Positions 53,401 through 64,000 of a stretch of DNA of 64,000 bases are shown here, in pieces. The position numbers and the translations under genes were made by a program. Position 1 is the first letter of the stretch, and each line of letters starts with the position of its first letter. Below the pieces are notes generated by a model. The model made no database searches. It saw only the letters and a list, made by a program, of their open reading frames with translations, and was not told the origin of the DNA. Source of the stretch: Brachycybe producta (taxonomy: Eukaryota; Arthropoda; Diplopoda; Playtdesmida; Andrognathidae). The stretch covers positions 3,135,957-3,199,956 of the forward strand of contig JAUPFP010000008.1 of NCBI GenBank assembly GCA_036925085.1, read 5' to 3'.

Positions 53401-56400
53401 TAGCTGAATCACTTAATTGTAATTTCAAGTTGATATTTTTAAAAAATAAGCTTTTTCCTGAAATTCTGAATAACCAGAGTACAACGGATGTTTCCACTTT
53501 AAACTAGCCTTAATATAAATTAAATAAATACTTCTAAATTACAGAGAATGCAATTGACCATAATCCTAACAAGCCTAGAAGATAACGTTCATGTTGCATC
53601 CTTGCTCGGTTACACTATGCCACTAGATGAAACATCTTCACAAGCTTCCTTTCAGGACATGCATCTCGCTGAAGCTCTTATGAAGACTTTACTGAAGAAC
53701 CTTGGATTTCAAACGGTGAGTAATCGAATAGTGTTTCGATTATAGTATTTTTTTTTTAAATCACTCAGAAAATTGTTTTTTTTTTCTTTAGGAACAAGCA
53801 TTCAATGAGCTGGAGAAGAATAGTGACAAGGAGCAAGGCACTCTTATGAAAGAAGATCATGCTCCTCCTGTACACTTGCATGAACTTTTGGCCTCTCTAC
53901 AAAAGCATTTGCTTGCATTTTGTCACAGCAATTCTTCCCTGGAATCTGTGATAGCACCAAGTATTGCGGTCGTCCGTGAACATTTGTCACTCATGTTGCC
54001 TTTAGCTGGCGATGTGATTTGTCGGTCGATCTGTTTGCTTGAAAACAGTGTCACGTCTGGAATGTCTGCTACTCAGGCGAAGCTTCAAGATGTTTTGTAC
54101 AAATCAGCTGCAGGTGCTATGCTATCAATGATGGTTCATTCACTTCTGCTGCTACCTGTCACATGTGTGCGTCCACTCTTGTACAATCTATTAACCTTGT
54201 TACCAAAGCTTGATCGGCTTAATCGCCTTTTACCAGCGGCTTCGATTATTGAAGAACAGGAGTTGGAAAATGTATCTCAACAACCTATCAGTGACGACGA
54301 CGTTCACGAAACGGCCATAGGATGGGTGTGGTTGGTCGATCTGGAAAGAACGTTTAGTCTTCTCATTGGCCGTTGCCTCGGTGGTATGCTCATAGGTTTT
54401 CCAATGTCTAGAGAGGAAAGAGAGACAAGTGGTTGGCTTACGTCGTTACTCATGTCCAACGGATTAGAAGCAGGCAGTAAAGATATTGACAAGATAGTGG
54501 CTGATGTTTTAGTCGGTGTATTTTCTGAAATGGAGGACAATATTCGTCTTGATGACTATACAAAGTTGACACCTGCTGTGAAAGCGCTGCTGTCATTAGC
54601 TTTGGGTACTGGTACATCCGTATATTGGTACGATAATATGATGGAATTTGCAAAAAGTAAAGATTGGGACACTTCAGAAATAAACGATGAACCTCTTCTA
54701 GAAAGAGTGTCCAGGTTTCTCTTGGCTTGTCTAATGAAACACTGTGGACTCGGTGTTCTAGTATTAGATAGGCCAAAGTACTTTTCTGCTCTGAGCAGAG
54801 TTTTATGTGAAGTGTATCACTTCGTTTTTCGGATTCGTTGCAAATTGATGTCTTGCATGACGCAAACTCAGCAATCTTCGTGCAATTCCGAAACTGCTAT
54901 TAGGTCTGCACGAATCGAATTCGAGACTTTGCATAAGGATGTTAATCACGTTTCAGAAGATGTTGAAAGTGATAATGAAAGAGCTGATGAGAGCCACAAA
55001 GATTGTAAACCGGGAAGGAGCGAAGAAGAACGAGTTGAAGAAAATGAAGAATTTGTTAATGAGGTGGAACAATTAGTAATCAACGTAGATACGTACGAAA
55101 ATGTTTGTAAGAGCTTGATTCGCAGATGTTTGTTTCTGTTGGTCGGAGTTCAAGCCGGAGACGCAATTGATAAAGACGTGATAATAGAATCTGGGTCACC
55201 CGTCGGAGAATCCTCGTTCCTTCTACCTGAACATACCGTGAAGTGGCAGAAAAAAAGTTACGAAAATTTGAATTGCTTGCAATCCGATCAGCAAGACATT
55301 AAGTCATCTCCGTCATTGGAACCCATCTCTTACATTCGAAAACGAGGAAACGAATTGCTACATTTCGTTTGTGATGAACCGCTTGATACTTTACGAGGAG
55401 AGGGTGAAGAAGGCCAAGGATGGTCAACTGATCCCTACACGGTGGCCGTTTCTATGGAGCATCAACAAATCAGAGCTGAATCTCGCCATGAAGCTCTCAA
55501 TCAAATATTAGAACTTTTGTCTACATCAAGAGAAAAGTCTGATTATAGTTTAATGACGACATCATCCTCTGCCTGGTCACCATTCACGTCCACAACTTTG
55601 CTAAGTTCTGTTCACCTGCAGTTTATTTCTGGTTGTTTTGGATTGGGAGTACTGAATGCCGATCTTTTCAATGTCACACAATTACATCATTATCAAGACG
55701 GTATTAAAGCTTCTTGTCAAGTTGTTCAAACTCAGATTCAAACGACAGTTCACAAGATTTACGAGCTTCTTGTGAACTCTCTGGCAGTGAAACAGACAAG
55801 CAACTTGCATCTAAAAGAAGGTGCTCGGCAACGACTATTGTTACTAACTGTGTTTGCACTCAGCGTAAAATATAAACCGGTTGACATCACTTTAGCCGTA
55901 TCCTGTGGGATGCTTCCTCTTCTTTCCAACTTGTGTTCTACTTCATTGTTTATGTGTCCCACAATTCAGTCTCTTTTCTGTGTTGGATCTCTGGCGCCCA
56001 CCGTGGCGCCTAGTGTGCGTCTGGTCAATCTTCTACAGATCTCGAGTATGAAATTGCTCCAAATTTTGGCCGTGACAGCTGGAACCTATGCTGATAGCCT
56101 AACTGCCGATGTTATTAAGAAAGTTGTTGATTTACTCTATATGCAACTACAAACTCTGTTAAAAGCAGCCTGTAACAATGATGTTGGTAATGTTGAAGAG
56201 CAATCTCCAATTAGATGTGAAGCTTTGAGAAGTGTTCCTTCGAGTGCAATCCATTACAAAACTAGCACAAAAGATAAACAACAACAAATGTTTGAAACAT
56301 CACTGGGTGACTGTTTGGTTTTCGTTCGACGTGTTGCTTGTACGAAAGCAATTCAACAGCACATGGCTAACAAACTCTGGACTAGTTTGCTTCTCACTAT

Positions 56401-59400
56401 CGGAGGAAGTGAGCCCGATTCTTCGCTTCCCGTCATACACAGTTTGCGTACTCGGCTTCTCGCCATGCATCTACTAGAATTCATCTTGCCTGCTTTCAGT
56501 CCTCGCACTGATTCTGAACTTGGCGAGGAAGTTGTGAGACAACTATTTTCTCATTTGGCTATCAACATGTGGAATATGCCTTCAGTCTTCTGCGAGGTAA
56601 AGATTGCAAGCAAGCAACAAGATCAGATGTTACGCCTTGAAAAGTTGGCCGCTGTTAAAGATGATGTGGATGGTAGTGTTGTTGGCATAGATGCTGATAA
56701 CGAAATGGATAACCTGTCCATTCAAGAAGCCACGTTTGATCCAGAGAAGTGTTTAAACTGCTCAGTAGAAAATGGGCATACTCTTATTCATGGAGCAGGA
56801 GGTCGTGGTTATAGTTTAGGAACAACTGCCATAACTTCTGGTTGTTATCAATGGAAGTTTCTTATTGTAAAGGAAAATAAGGGAAATGAAGGCACTTGCG
56901 TAGGTGTTTCTAAACATCCCATTCGTGACTACAGTCACCGTACCACATGCGATATGTGGCTGTATAGAGCATATAGTGGAAATTTATATCACAATGGAGA
57001 GCTGCCTTTAACCGTTGCTTGTTTCACTCAAGGTGACTACATTTCAGTAGTATTAGACATGGATGCAAAGACAGTATCGTTTGGTAAAAATGGTGAAGAA
57101 CCTCGGCTGGCGTTCGAAGATGTAGATGCCACGGAATTGTATCCATGTGTTATGTTCTACAGTAGCAATCCAGGCGAAAGGGTGAAGATAACCGACATGC
57201 AAGTGAAGGGATCTCCACGAGACCTTTTACCCGGTGATCCGTTGTGTAGTCCATTACATGGAGTTCTCATCGAAGCGATCGTCACATTACTGCGAAGGTT
57301 GTTTGTACAAGACGATTGGACGACAATTGTGAACGAATGTATCATTGAGAGATTGGGTCAAATGAAAGAACTGATACCATCAATCGAAACTATCGTACAG
57401 GTGACACCTTGCCGTGATGATGTGCCTCAAGGTTTGGATACTAAAACAGATTTGTGTGCTAAGAAGGTACAAGATTGCAGAAGTTTCCCGCTTTCCACAA
57501 GTGTGGAACAACTTTGCAAAGAAGTGTGGCCTGCTCTTGTATTAATCGGTGGCCTGGATCGTGGCTTACGTGTCGGTGGTCTCTGCATTCACAAACCGTC
57601 GTTTAGAAAAGCAACCATACTTGGTATGTTGCACCAGGTTATGGCTTCTGTGAAAGTTCAGTGGGAGGATACAGAGGCTTCAATAAGTGATGTTCCTGTA
57701 TCGCTGCTCAAGGCCTGCGATAATCTCGAATTTGACGTCAGTCGACTAATGGGATTGACTGCAACAGCTGTAGAACAGTTAACGTGGCTCAGTGGAATCA
57801 CTGATAATTTAAAATTACCTGAAATGCCACCTGATTTTGATGAGCAACTAGTTGCTGATGCTGAAGACAAACAGGAAGCTTGCATTGAAACTGATAAATA
57901 TGTAATGCACGATCAATCATTAGCTGAATCTTTAGTCTCTGAATCGAGCATCAATTCTATGGACACACTTACTGAAGCGATTGTATCTTCAATTATGGAC
58001 GAGGCGACGGGTAAAAGCGTTGCCATAGAAAGCAACTTGAAGTCGTCATCGTTGATGTTGAAACAGTGTAAACCTGAGAGAATGGCTCTTGCGTTAGAAC
58101 ATGAACAACTTTGCATCAAGATTGCTTCGTTACAGCTGTGTGCATTAAAAGCTCTGACGATCATAATCGGTTGCAACAAGTATGCGGAAATGTTACTAGT
58201 ACCAAATTTAGAAACACAATCACTATTCAAAAATGATGAAAAAGACAATGGCGGAGGTGCATGTTGCTACGACAGACAGGACAAGGAATCTCCTCTGGCT
58301 AAAAATGACAAAGATTTTAAAATTGCGATGCAACAGCTGATGAATTTTATGGTGAAGAAATCGGTGATGCCGATTCCTTTTAAACGGTTGGTCACACTAG
58401 CCGAGATCGAAAGAGCACACGGCATGTTACATAAACTCAACGTAGAGGCTGTTTCGAATTTGAAGCTTGGAGTTCCAGGATCAGTTGGTTTGTTTGAATC
58501 TTACTTTACGAATTTTTTTTGTAGTTTTTACCTGTTTTTATGATTTTTAGGCACAATTGCAGACAAGTCAAGGGATTCGTTTGATTCGGAAAACAGTCAA
58601 AGAGTTGTCCGTGGTCCTTCCGTCGACAGTATTGGAACAACATCTATTGGAGAAGTAGATCGAAAAAAAAATTTATTTATGAAAAGATTTTATTTCTAAT
58701 GAGGTTTAACTTATAGTTGGCGTGCAGCAACTTTAGTGTGGTACCTCTAGGAAACGTGTCTCCGACAAACACGCCATCTCCCGAAGCACGTAAATTGAGT
58801 TGTACTTCTTTTGGAAAGCCTCCGTCATCTCTTTCCATTTCGGCATGTACTGTACCGCTTATGGGCACACAATCTGAAGCATCGTCACCGTCTGTGTCGA
58901 AATGTTTCACACCAAGACTTGTAAAGGCTGGTCCAATCACGAGATCTGGTTAGATGATTGTTTTGTTTTGTTTTCTTAAAATATTTCTCTGTAATTAAAG
59001 AAAAGAAGGTTAATTTATCTTATGAAAAGCACCCTTGCCTACGAGAACCCAGTCTCCAACTGCAATGTTACCTGGGTTTGTAACGCCCTTACTTGAAATG
59101 GGGTTTACGATGAAACACATACAAAGAGCAATGACCGTTACTGGTGAATTTTCTATATTTACAAAACTTTGCGCAATGTCATGGGTGTATTGTGTGACGT
59201 TATGATCGTTAACAGGTATTTCTTCGGTTGGAATTGCCGAAGTATCGGCTCGAGACATTAACACATTGGCCACTTGGATGATAGAACACCCAAGTATTGA
59301 CTCTGATTCTACGAGTGAAAGTAGTATTTCAAGCGAAGCAATGGCCATGCCTGTCCCTAGGCCGAGGTTTGTTTTAAATATCGGTTATCCTTTATACTTT

Positions 59401-62400
59401 ATTGTAATATGAATTACAATATTCTAATTTTGTTTTTAGTGAAGACGAGTTGCAGCGTGAATCTTCATACGACTGCATCGAGGAAAGGTCGCCATCTATT
59501 AGTGGTCAACAACGTTCTACTGGACAAATGCAGAAGGTTTATGCCGATATACGTAACTTCATGACTGTGAGACCTGGACGAGATCATGAAAATCGAGAAC
59601 GTCAGCATGTTAGAGGCGAAGCTCAGCCATTGTATGACGAAATCCTGGATGACGAGGAAGAGATTTGGGATGGAAGTTGTGCTGAAGATATGCATGTATT
59701 TGGAATGAGTTTGGAGAACAGGACATTGGAAGAAGTGTTATCTCAAGCTGGAGTACGTTAAAATTCTGAGATGTATTCGCTAGAAAATGTTTTATTCAAT
59801 TTTATTGTTATTCTTATGTTCAATTCAGCAGCTGTCACGATCAGCTCAAGATATTGATGAGTCCGATATAAGTATTTGCGACTTGTGTTGCTGTATGACT
59901 AACAAAATTGTGCCTCACATGCAAACGGCTCATCCTGGATGTAATAGATCATGGTCAGGAGGCAACTGTGGTGTTTTTATTCAAGGAACTTACGTTCTTT
60001 GCGATACTTGTTCGGAGGCCTATACGAGTTAGTGCTTTATGTTCTATTTTAATCGTGTGATTACGTTATTTGAAACATTTTATTTATTTCTAAGCGGAGT
60101 ACGTCACTCACACTAAGTCTGAAGAATCTTGTTTGGGTTCGGGATATTTGCACGAACTGTCCTCTATTCATTCTAGACTTGCAAACATGGCACCCGATCT
60201 CTTAACGCTTACAATAGATTCAAACAGTGCCAATGGTAGCTTATGGTTATTTTCACTTCATTCAATGTTTTACGTTTATTGTGTTGTTCTTGTAGAATTT
60301 GAGTTACAGTCTTCAGACTTTTTGTGTAATTCTCCAATTGAAACCGATAGTTTTCAAACTGTCATACCTTATTTGGGACTTAGTGAACGAAAACTCATTC
60401 CGGACCCAGTTTTGTTTTCCGAAAGTGATCCACTGGGATCAAATCTTGTACCAATGGTCTGCAAAGAAAAGAAACCGTTTCCAGAAGGTGTTTTAACATG
60501 ATTATTTCATTGACGCTTTATTGAATAACTTAGTTTCCTGTTTTGTTTTAGTTGAAGCCGTCACCAGCGTTAGCACACCTTTGACGAAAACTCGAGGAAA
60601 ATTTGGAGGAAGGAAAAAGTTATTAGGCGAACAAGCTGCTTTACTAGTGAATTACGAAGATCGCCTTGTTGTTTTAAGACGCACCATGGCTGCTGCTCAA
60701 ATTTTAGTTGCACGGATGGTTGTGATGCGGGCGTTATCGTTGTTGTCTCTTAGGTTAAATTTCTTGCAATTTTTTAACATAAGGTATCTAATGGTGCATT
60801 TGTGCAATTGTTGATGTTAGTGGTTCTGCTTGTAACTTGTCGGCCGGCCTTGAATCCATCGGTTTGTCGGACATTCGATTAGTGGCTAGGCTTATGTGTC
60901 TAACTTCTGGCGGTCGAGTCGAATTTGAAGCGAACGATCAATTTCAGAACTGCCAGGTTTTATTTTAAAATATATTTTTTTGTATTCATATTTGTATATT
61001 TATGAACATTATTTTGTGGTAGTGGTCACCATTTTTGGAAGAGTTGAACATGAGACAGTTATCTTCTAATTTGAGTCCCAGCGCTTCGGCAAGCCTTGTG
61101 TATTTAAGCACGGCCATTGGTTGTCTTGCAGAAAATAACCCAACTGCTTCAAAACTCTTAGTTCAACTGTGCACTCAGGTTGTAACTACCAACCCGACGT
61201 TCGGAACATCCTATAATTGTTTGTTGTTTTGTTTTCTTTATGCCATAGGAGCTCATGGCTGTTGCAATGGGTGTTGGTACTCGTCAGATATTTTCTTGGT
61301 CAGAAACGTCAAATTCTGGTTCGTTCGATGCAGTTTGTCCTAGTTTTGCTGTTACGCAAGCTCTCGTAGGCTTGTTGTCCAATTATGGGGGTTGCAGTCT
61401 TGGTAAATTAAGGCCACCTATTGGTACCCCTACGAAAGAAGAACAAAGTTTGTTAGTTAAGGAATTTAGAAAATATCTCATTTAATTTATTCTATGTATA
61501 TGTTTTATTTTTTTTTGTAGCTGTTTTTCATGATGATAAGAGTTCCAAGATGCAAACCGAAACGGGAACGATTCCTCCTTTACAGTTAGCTAATTCGTTA
61601 GCCGCTTGTATTCTTTCTACTCGTTTGCCACATTCACAACGGCAGTGGGCTGCACAGCAATTGGTCAAATGTTTAGCTACACAAGAACGGGATCGTGTTT
61701 CAAACGTGAGCAATGTCAATTATGCGGACCTCACAGGAACGTTACCTGCATGTAGCGTTACAAAGTTGGAAGGACATCAGAATCGAGTTTTTTGCATTCT
61801 TTGGAATGACAAAAAGAAACTACTTGCTAGCTGGTTAATATCGAAAAATGAGCTGAGGCAGTTTCGTCACCATTTGGTTGTGACCGTTTTGTTTTTGATT
61901 ATTCTTTTCAAGTGGATATGATAATACAATTCGTATCTGGAACCTTCAGAATCGTAACAATGATTATCTGCAACAGACTTGTATCTATAAGAAAATGGAC
62001 ACTCCTGGTGAAGAAGAAGAAATACATGGACATCTTTTGTCTAATCTATGCTGGAATTCCGATGGAAGTCTAATAGCTGGTTTCGTAGAAAATACAGTCA
62101 ACATTTATGAAATTGATGGTTTGCAATTATTGTAATTTATTTTCGTTTAAAATAACTTGATTACAATTTTGTTTTAATTCGTATTTATAGGTGGACAAGT
62201 TTTCACCAATGTTCGTAATCATTTGATAACAGCAATTGCGTGGCCATTGACGGGCTCTTCAGAAGGCACCGAACTAAGATACTTGGCAGTTGGTCACCAA
62301 GATGGTTCTGTCGCAGTTCTCGAAGTAGTACAAAATGATGTTTTGAACAGAATTGAACTTCAACATTGCTATCGTAAAAATGGTACTGTATTGAATATAT

Positions 62401-64000
62401 TTACTCGAATTGTGGTTCTTCATCTGTTGTATATTTCGCGTTCGTAGTTTTTGTCAGCCACATCGCTTGGTATGATGCTGAAGGTCCAATTGCTGTTGGC
62501 TATTCTGATGGAGTGATTTGTTTCACCACACTTGAATTTGCTGTCAACGTGTTCACCGTTGAAGCTTATAAGGTGTTTTTTGAGTTACAGTATCATTATT
62601 TATTTTATTCTGTTTTATAATCACATGTAAATATTTTAGGGAATTTTATCAAACATGAAATGGAACTCTACTGGAGAATTCTTAGCAACTTGTGCGAATG
62701 ACAATTATTGCAAAATATGGGCGTTCACCGAAGGTTATTTTCGATGTTGTTATGACCTTCATCACCATTCGAATCCATGCGTCGTTGAGTGGTGCGCTCT
62801 CAATGGAAAAGGGAGGTTTCCGGCTTTCATGTTGAGCACGTTAGTTTTTGCTGTAATTAGCTTGCTGGGTTTAAGCTTTGATACTTACGTGTTTCTTCGT
62901 TTTTTCTTACTGTACAGCGGCTGTAACGACGGTGCCGTGGTTGTGTGGTTAGTGTCTCAGACGAAAGGGTGTGTCAGTGAAGCTGAAAAAGAATTCCACG
63001 ATCGATTCAAGTCGAAGAAGGTGTGGATATGAGTACTTAGTTAACTTTGTCGTGTAGAGCCTAATGTATGATGATTATTTTAATTGTTTGCAGCAACAGA
63101 ATCCATTATCTTATGAGTGCGTGCTTCATCTTCGAGGGCACAAATCGTCGATTACCTGCTTGTCGTTTCACCCGAATGGTCTTATGCTTGCTTCGGGCTG
63201 CAGTGTTGGTTTACTCAACATTTGGTCTTTACAGGTGGAGTTTTGTGACTTCGTTATCATTAAAGATTATATTTTAAAGAATATTTATTCAATCGTGAAA
63301 AATTACAGGATGGTTCGGTTTTGCAGACATTAGCTGGTATAGGTAGCGTTCACTGTTTTGTTTGGATTGAAGGTGTCGGCATTTCAACTTGTTTTGCAAG
63401 ATCCAAAGTAAAGCGGTTCATTGTTGATACTTTTTTCTTATTATTTTGTTATTGAAATCATTTATTTTCGGTTTTTAAGGATGTGACAATTCTCAATTAC
63501 ACGGTAGAACATTTTCATAAGAACAGGGTGTTAGCTTCTTGTCGAACTGCGCTTCATTCACGAGGAATTGTTGGCCTGCGTTCGGCTCAGTGCCTGAGAG
63601 CACTGTTCAAACGACTTCCTGTACTTTTGCAAGAGCAATACAATTATGAAAAGGTGATTGATTTCTTTTTTAATATAGGGGTCGAACAATTTCAACTATA
63701 TATATTTTGTATTTTTTTCTTCAGCCTTTTGTAATGAGTGGCGAGCAGCTGGTTCATAGCTCGTACCTTCAATGTCTGACATCATTAGCACTGGGTCTGA
63801 ATCTTGACAACGTTCTTTCTTACATTCCTCTTGCACCACATCATGTTTACAGTATTGGTGAACCTTCAATCGTGGTCGAATGGAGTTGGCTTCACACCTA
63901 CTGTATAGCAATGAGGGCTGCAGTGTCTCTTGGCAATCGTACTTCGTTTCCAGAGTCATTTATTGTTCCGAATGCCGACGTTCTCGTCGGGGACGAAAAT
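47418..64000 (+). CDS. HERC1 homologue, partial: giant RCC1/SPRY/WD40 ubiquitin ligase, 3' end outside window
   Basis: Very large HECT E3 ligase and ARF/Rab-linked exchange-type protein. At least 40 exons, from ATG 47418 (exon 1 ends 47564; exon 2 49236-49481) to the window edge, give about 3,830 of roughly 4,860 family residues. In order: N-terminal [13 protein letters not shown]1-like repeats in exons 50500-52638 ([41 protein letters not shown]); a single exon 53792-58487; a SPRY domain within it (about residues 1940-2110: [28 protein letters not shown]); a UBA-like piece (VTPLLEMGF then [10 protein letters not shown]); a Cys/His cluster ([18 protein letters not shown]) near 59880; then WD40 repeats from about 61750 ([22 protein letters not shown]). 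The second RCC1 set and HECT domain must lie to the right. Intron 52843-52910 starts GCATGT (GC-AG). Confidence 0.96.
47621..47909. mobile_element. Diverged family E element in HERC1 intron 1
   Basis: TGCTTTCGATTAGGATGCTC on the left and GACTCCTAATCGAAACA on the right are inverted. HERC1 intron 1 (47565-49235) is otherwise AT-rich with a (GT)n run near 47970 and a dispersed-repeat copy near 48350. Confidence 0.5.
48345..48410 (-). repeat. Dispersed repeat, diverged reverse copy
   Basis: TTACTCTGAAAGCAGCCAAG followed by GGCTGAGGGACAAAAGTC and GCAGCATGTG corresponds, reversed, to the unit at 412-470. A further weak copy is at about 25645-25680. Confidence 0.45.
53326..53482. mobile_element. 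Family A MITE in HERC1 intron 53280-53544
   Basis: The left end CAAACTCTGGTTATTTTGTG mirrors the right end TGAATAACCAGAGTACAAC. Inside are TAAAAACTAGAAAAGTAGC and TTCAAGTTGATATTTTTAAA. Confidence 0.65.

Noticed and set aside
58677..59348. Minus frames of 87 and 112 codons under HERC1
   Set aside because: Antisense shadows of conserved HERC1 exons (58717-58948, 59030-59366).

Overview
This window is animal nuclear DNA. It has spliced genes with short introns, eukaryotic gene families and many small non-autonomous DNA transposons. An arthropod is my best guess, from TTAGG-type repeats near 23.46 kb and a non-LTR element carrying RNase H; this is weak evidence for the phylum. Exons were joined by hand using splice dinucleotides, reading phase and remembered family sequences. 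No search was run.

Layout. Bases 1-13.9 kb hold no gene I can support. They contain (GA)n/(CT)n microsatellites, several foldback elements, a hAT-type element with a perfect 8-bp target duplication, and a 5'-truncated LINE fragment set between two large (GA)n arrays. At 13.95-14.85 kb, two minus-strand exon-like blocks with strong donors may be the 5' end of a gene whose body lies to the left. The gene-dense part runs from 15.8 kb to the right edge: eEF2 (+), a METTL25B-like methyltransferase (-), an SLC35A4-like Golgi nucleotide-sugar transporter (+), OSTF1 (+), RPS17/eS17 (-), an unrecognised 328-residue protein (-), spatacsin/SPG11 (-) and the 5' part of HERC1 (+), which is cut by the window end.

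Arrangement. eEF2 and METTL25B converge, as do OSTF1 and RPS17. SPG11 and HERC1 are head to head, with 283 bp between start codons and a palindromic CRE in that gap. eEF2 and RPS17 are both translation genes; each has a first coding exon of only the ATG, and their 5' regions share an 11-base pyrimidine-rich motif. The other neighbours have no obvious common pathway: spatacsin acts in lysosome reformation, HERC1 is a giant ubiquitin ligase/RCC1 protein, and SLC35A4 transports a nucleotide sugar.

Most notable: the (GA)n-flanked LINE fragment; four frame-proven GC-AG introns in four genes; a single 4,696-bp HERC1 exon that replaces what would be many exons; the SPG11/HERC1 bidirectional promoter; and two perfect hairpins side by side upstream of eEF2. 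I found no convincing new multi-gene system.
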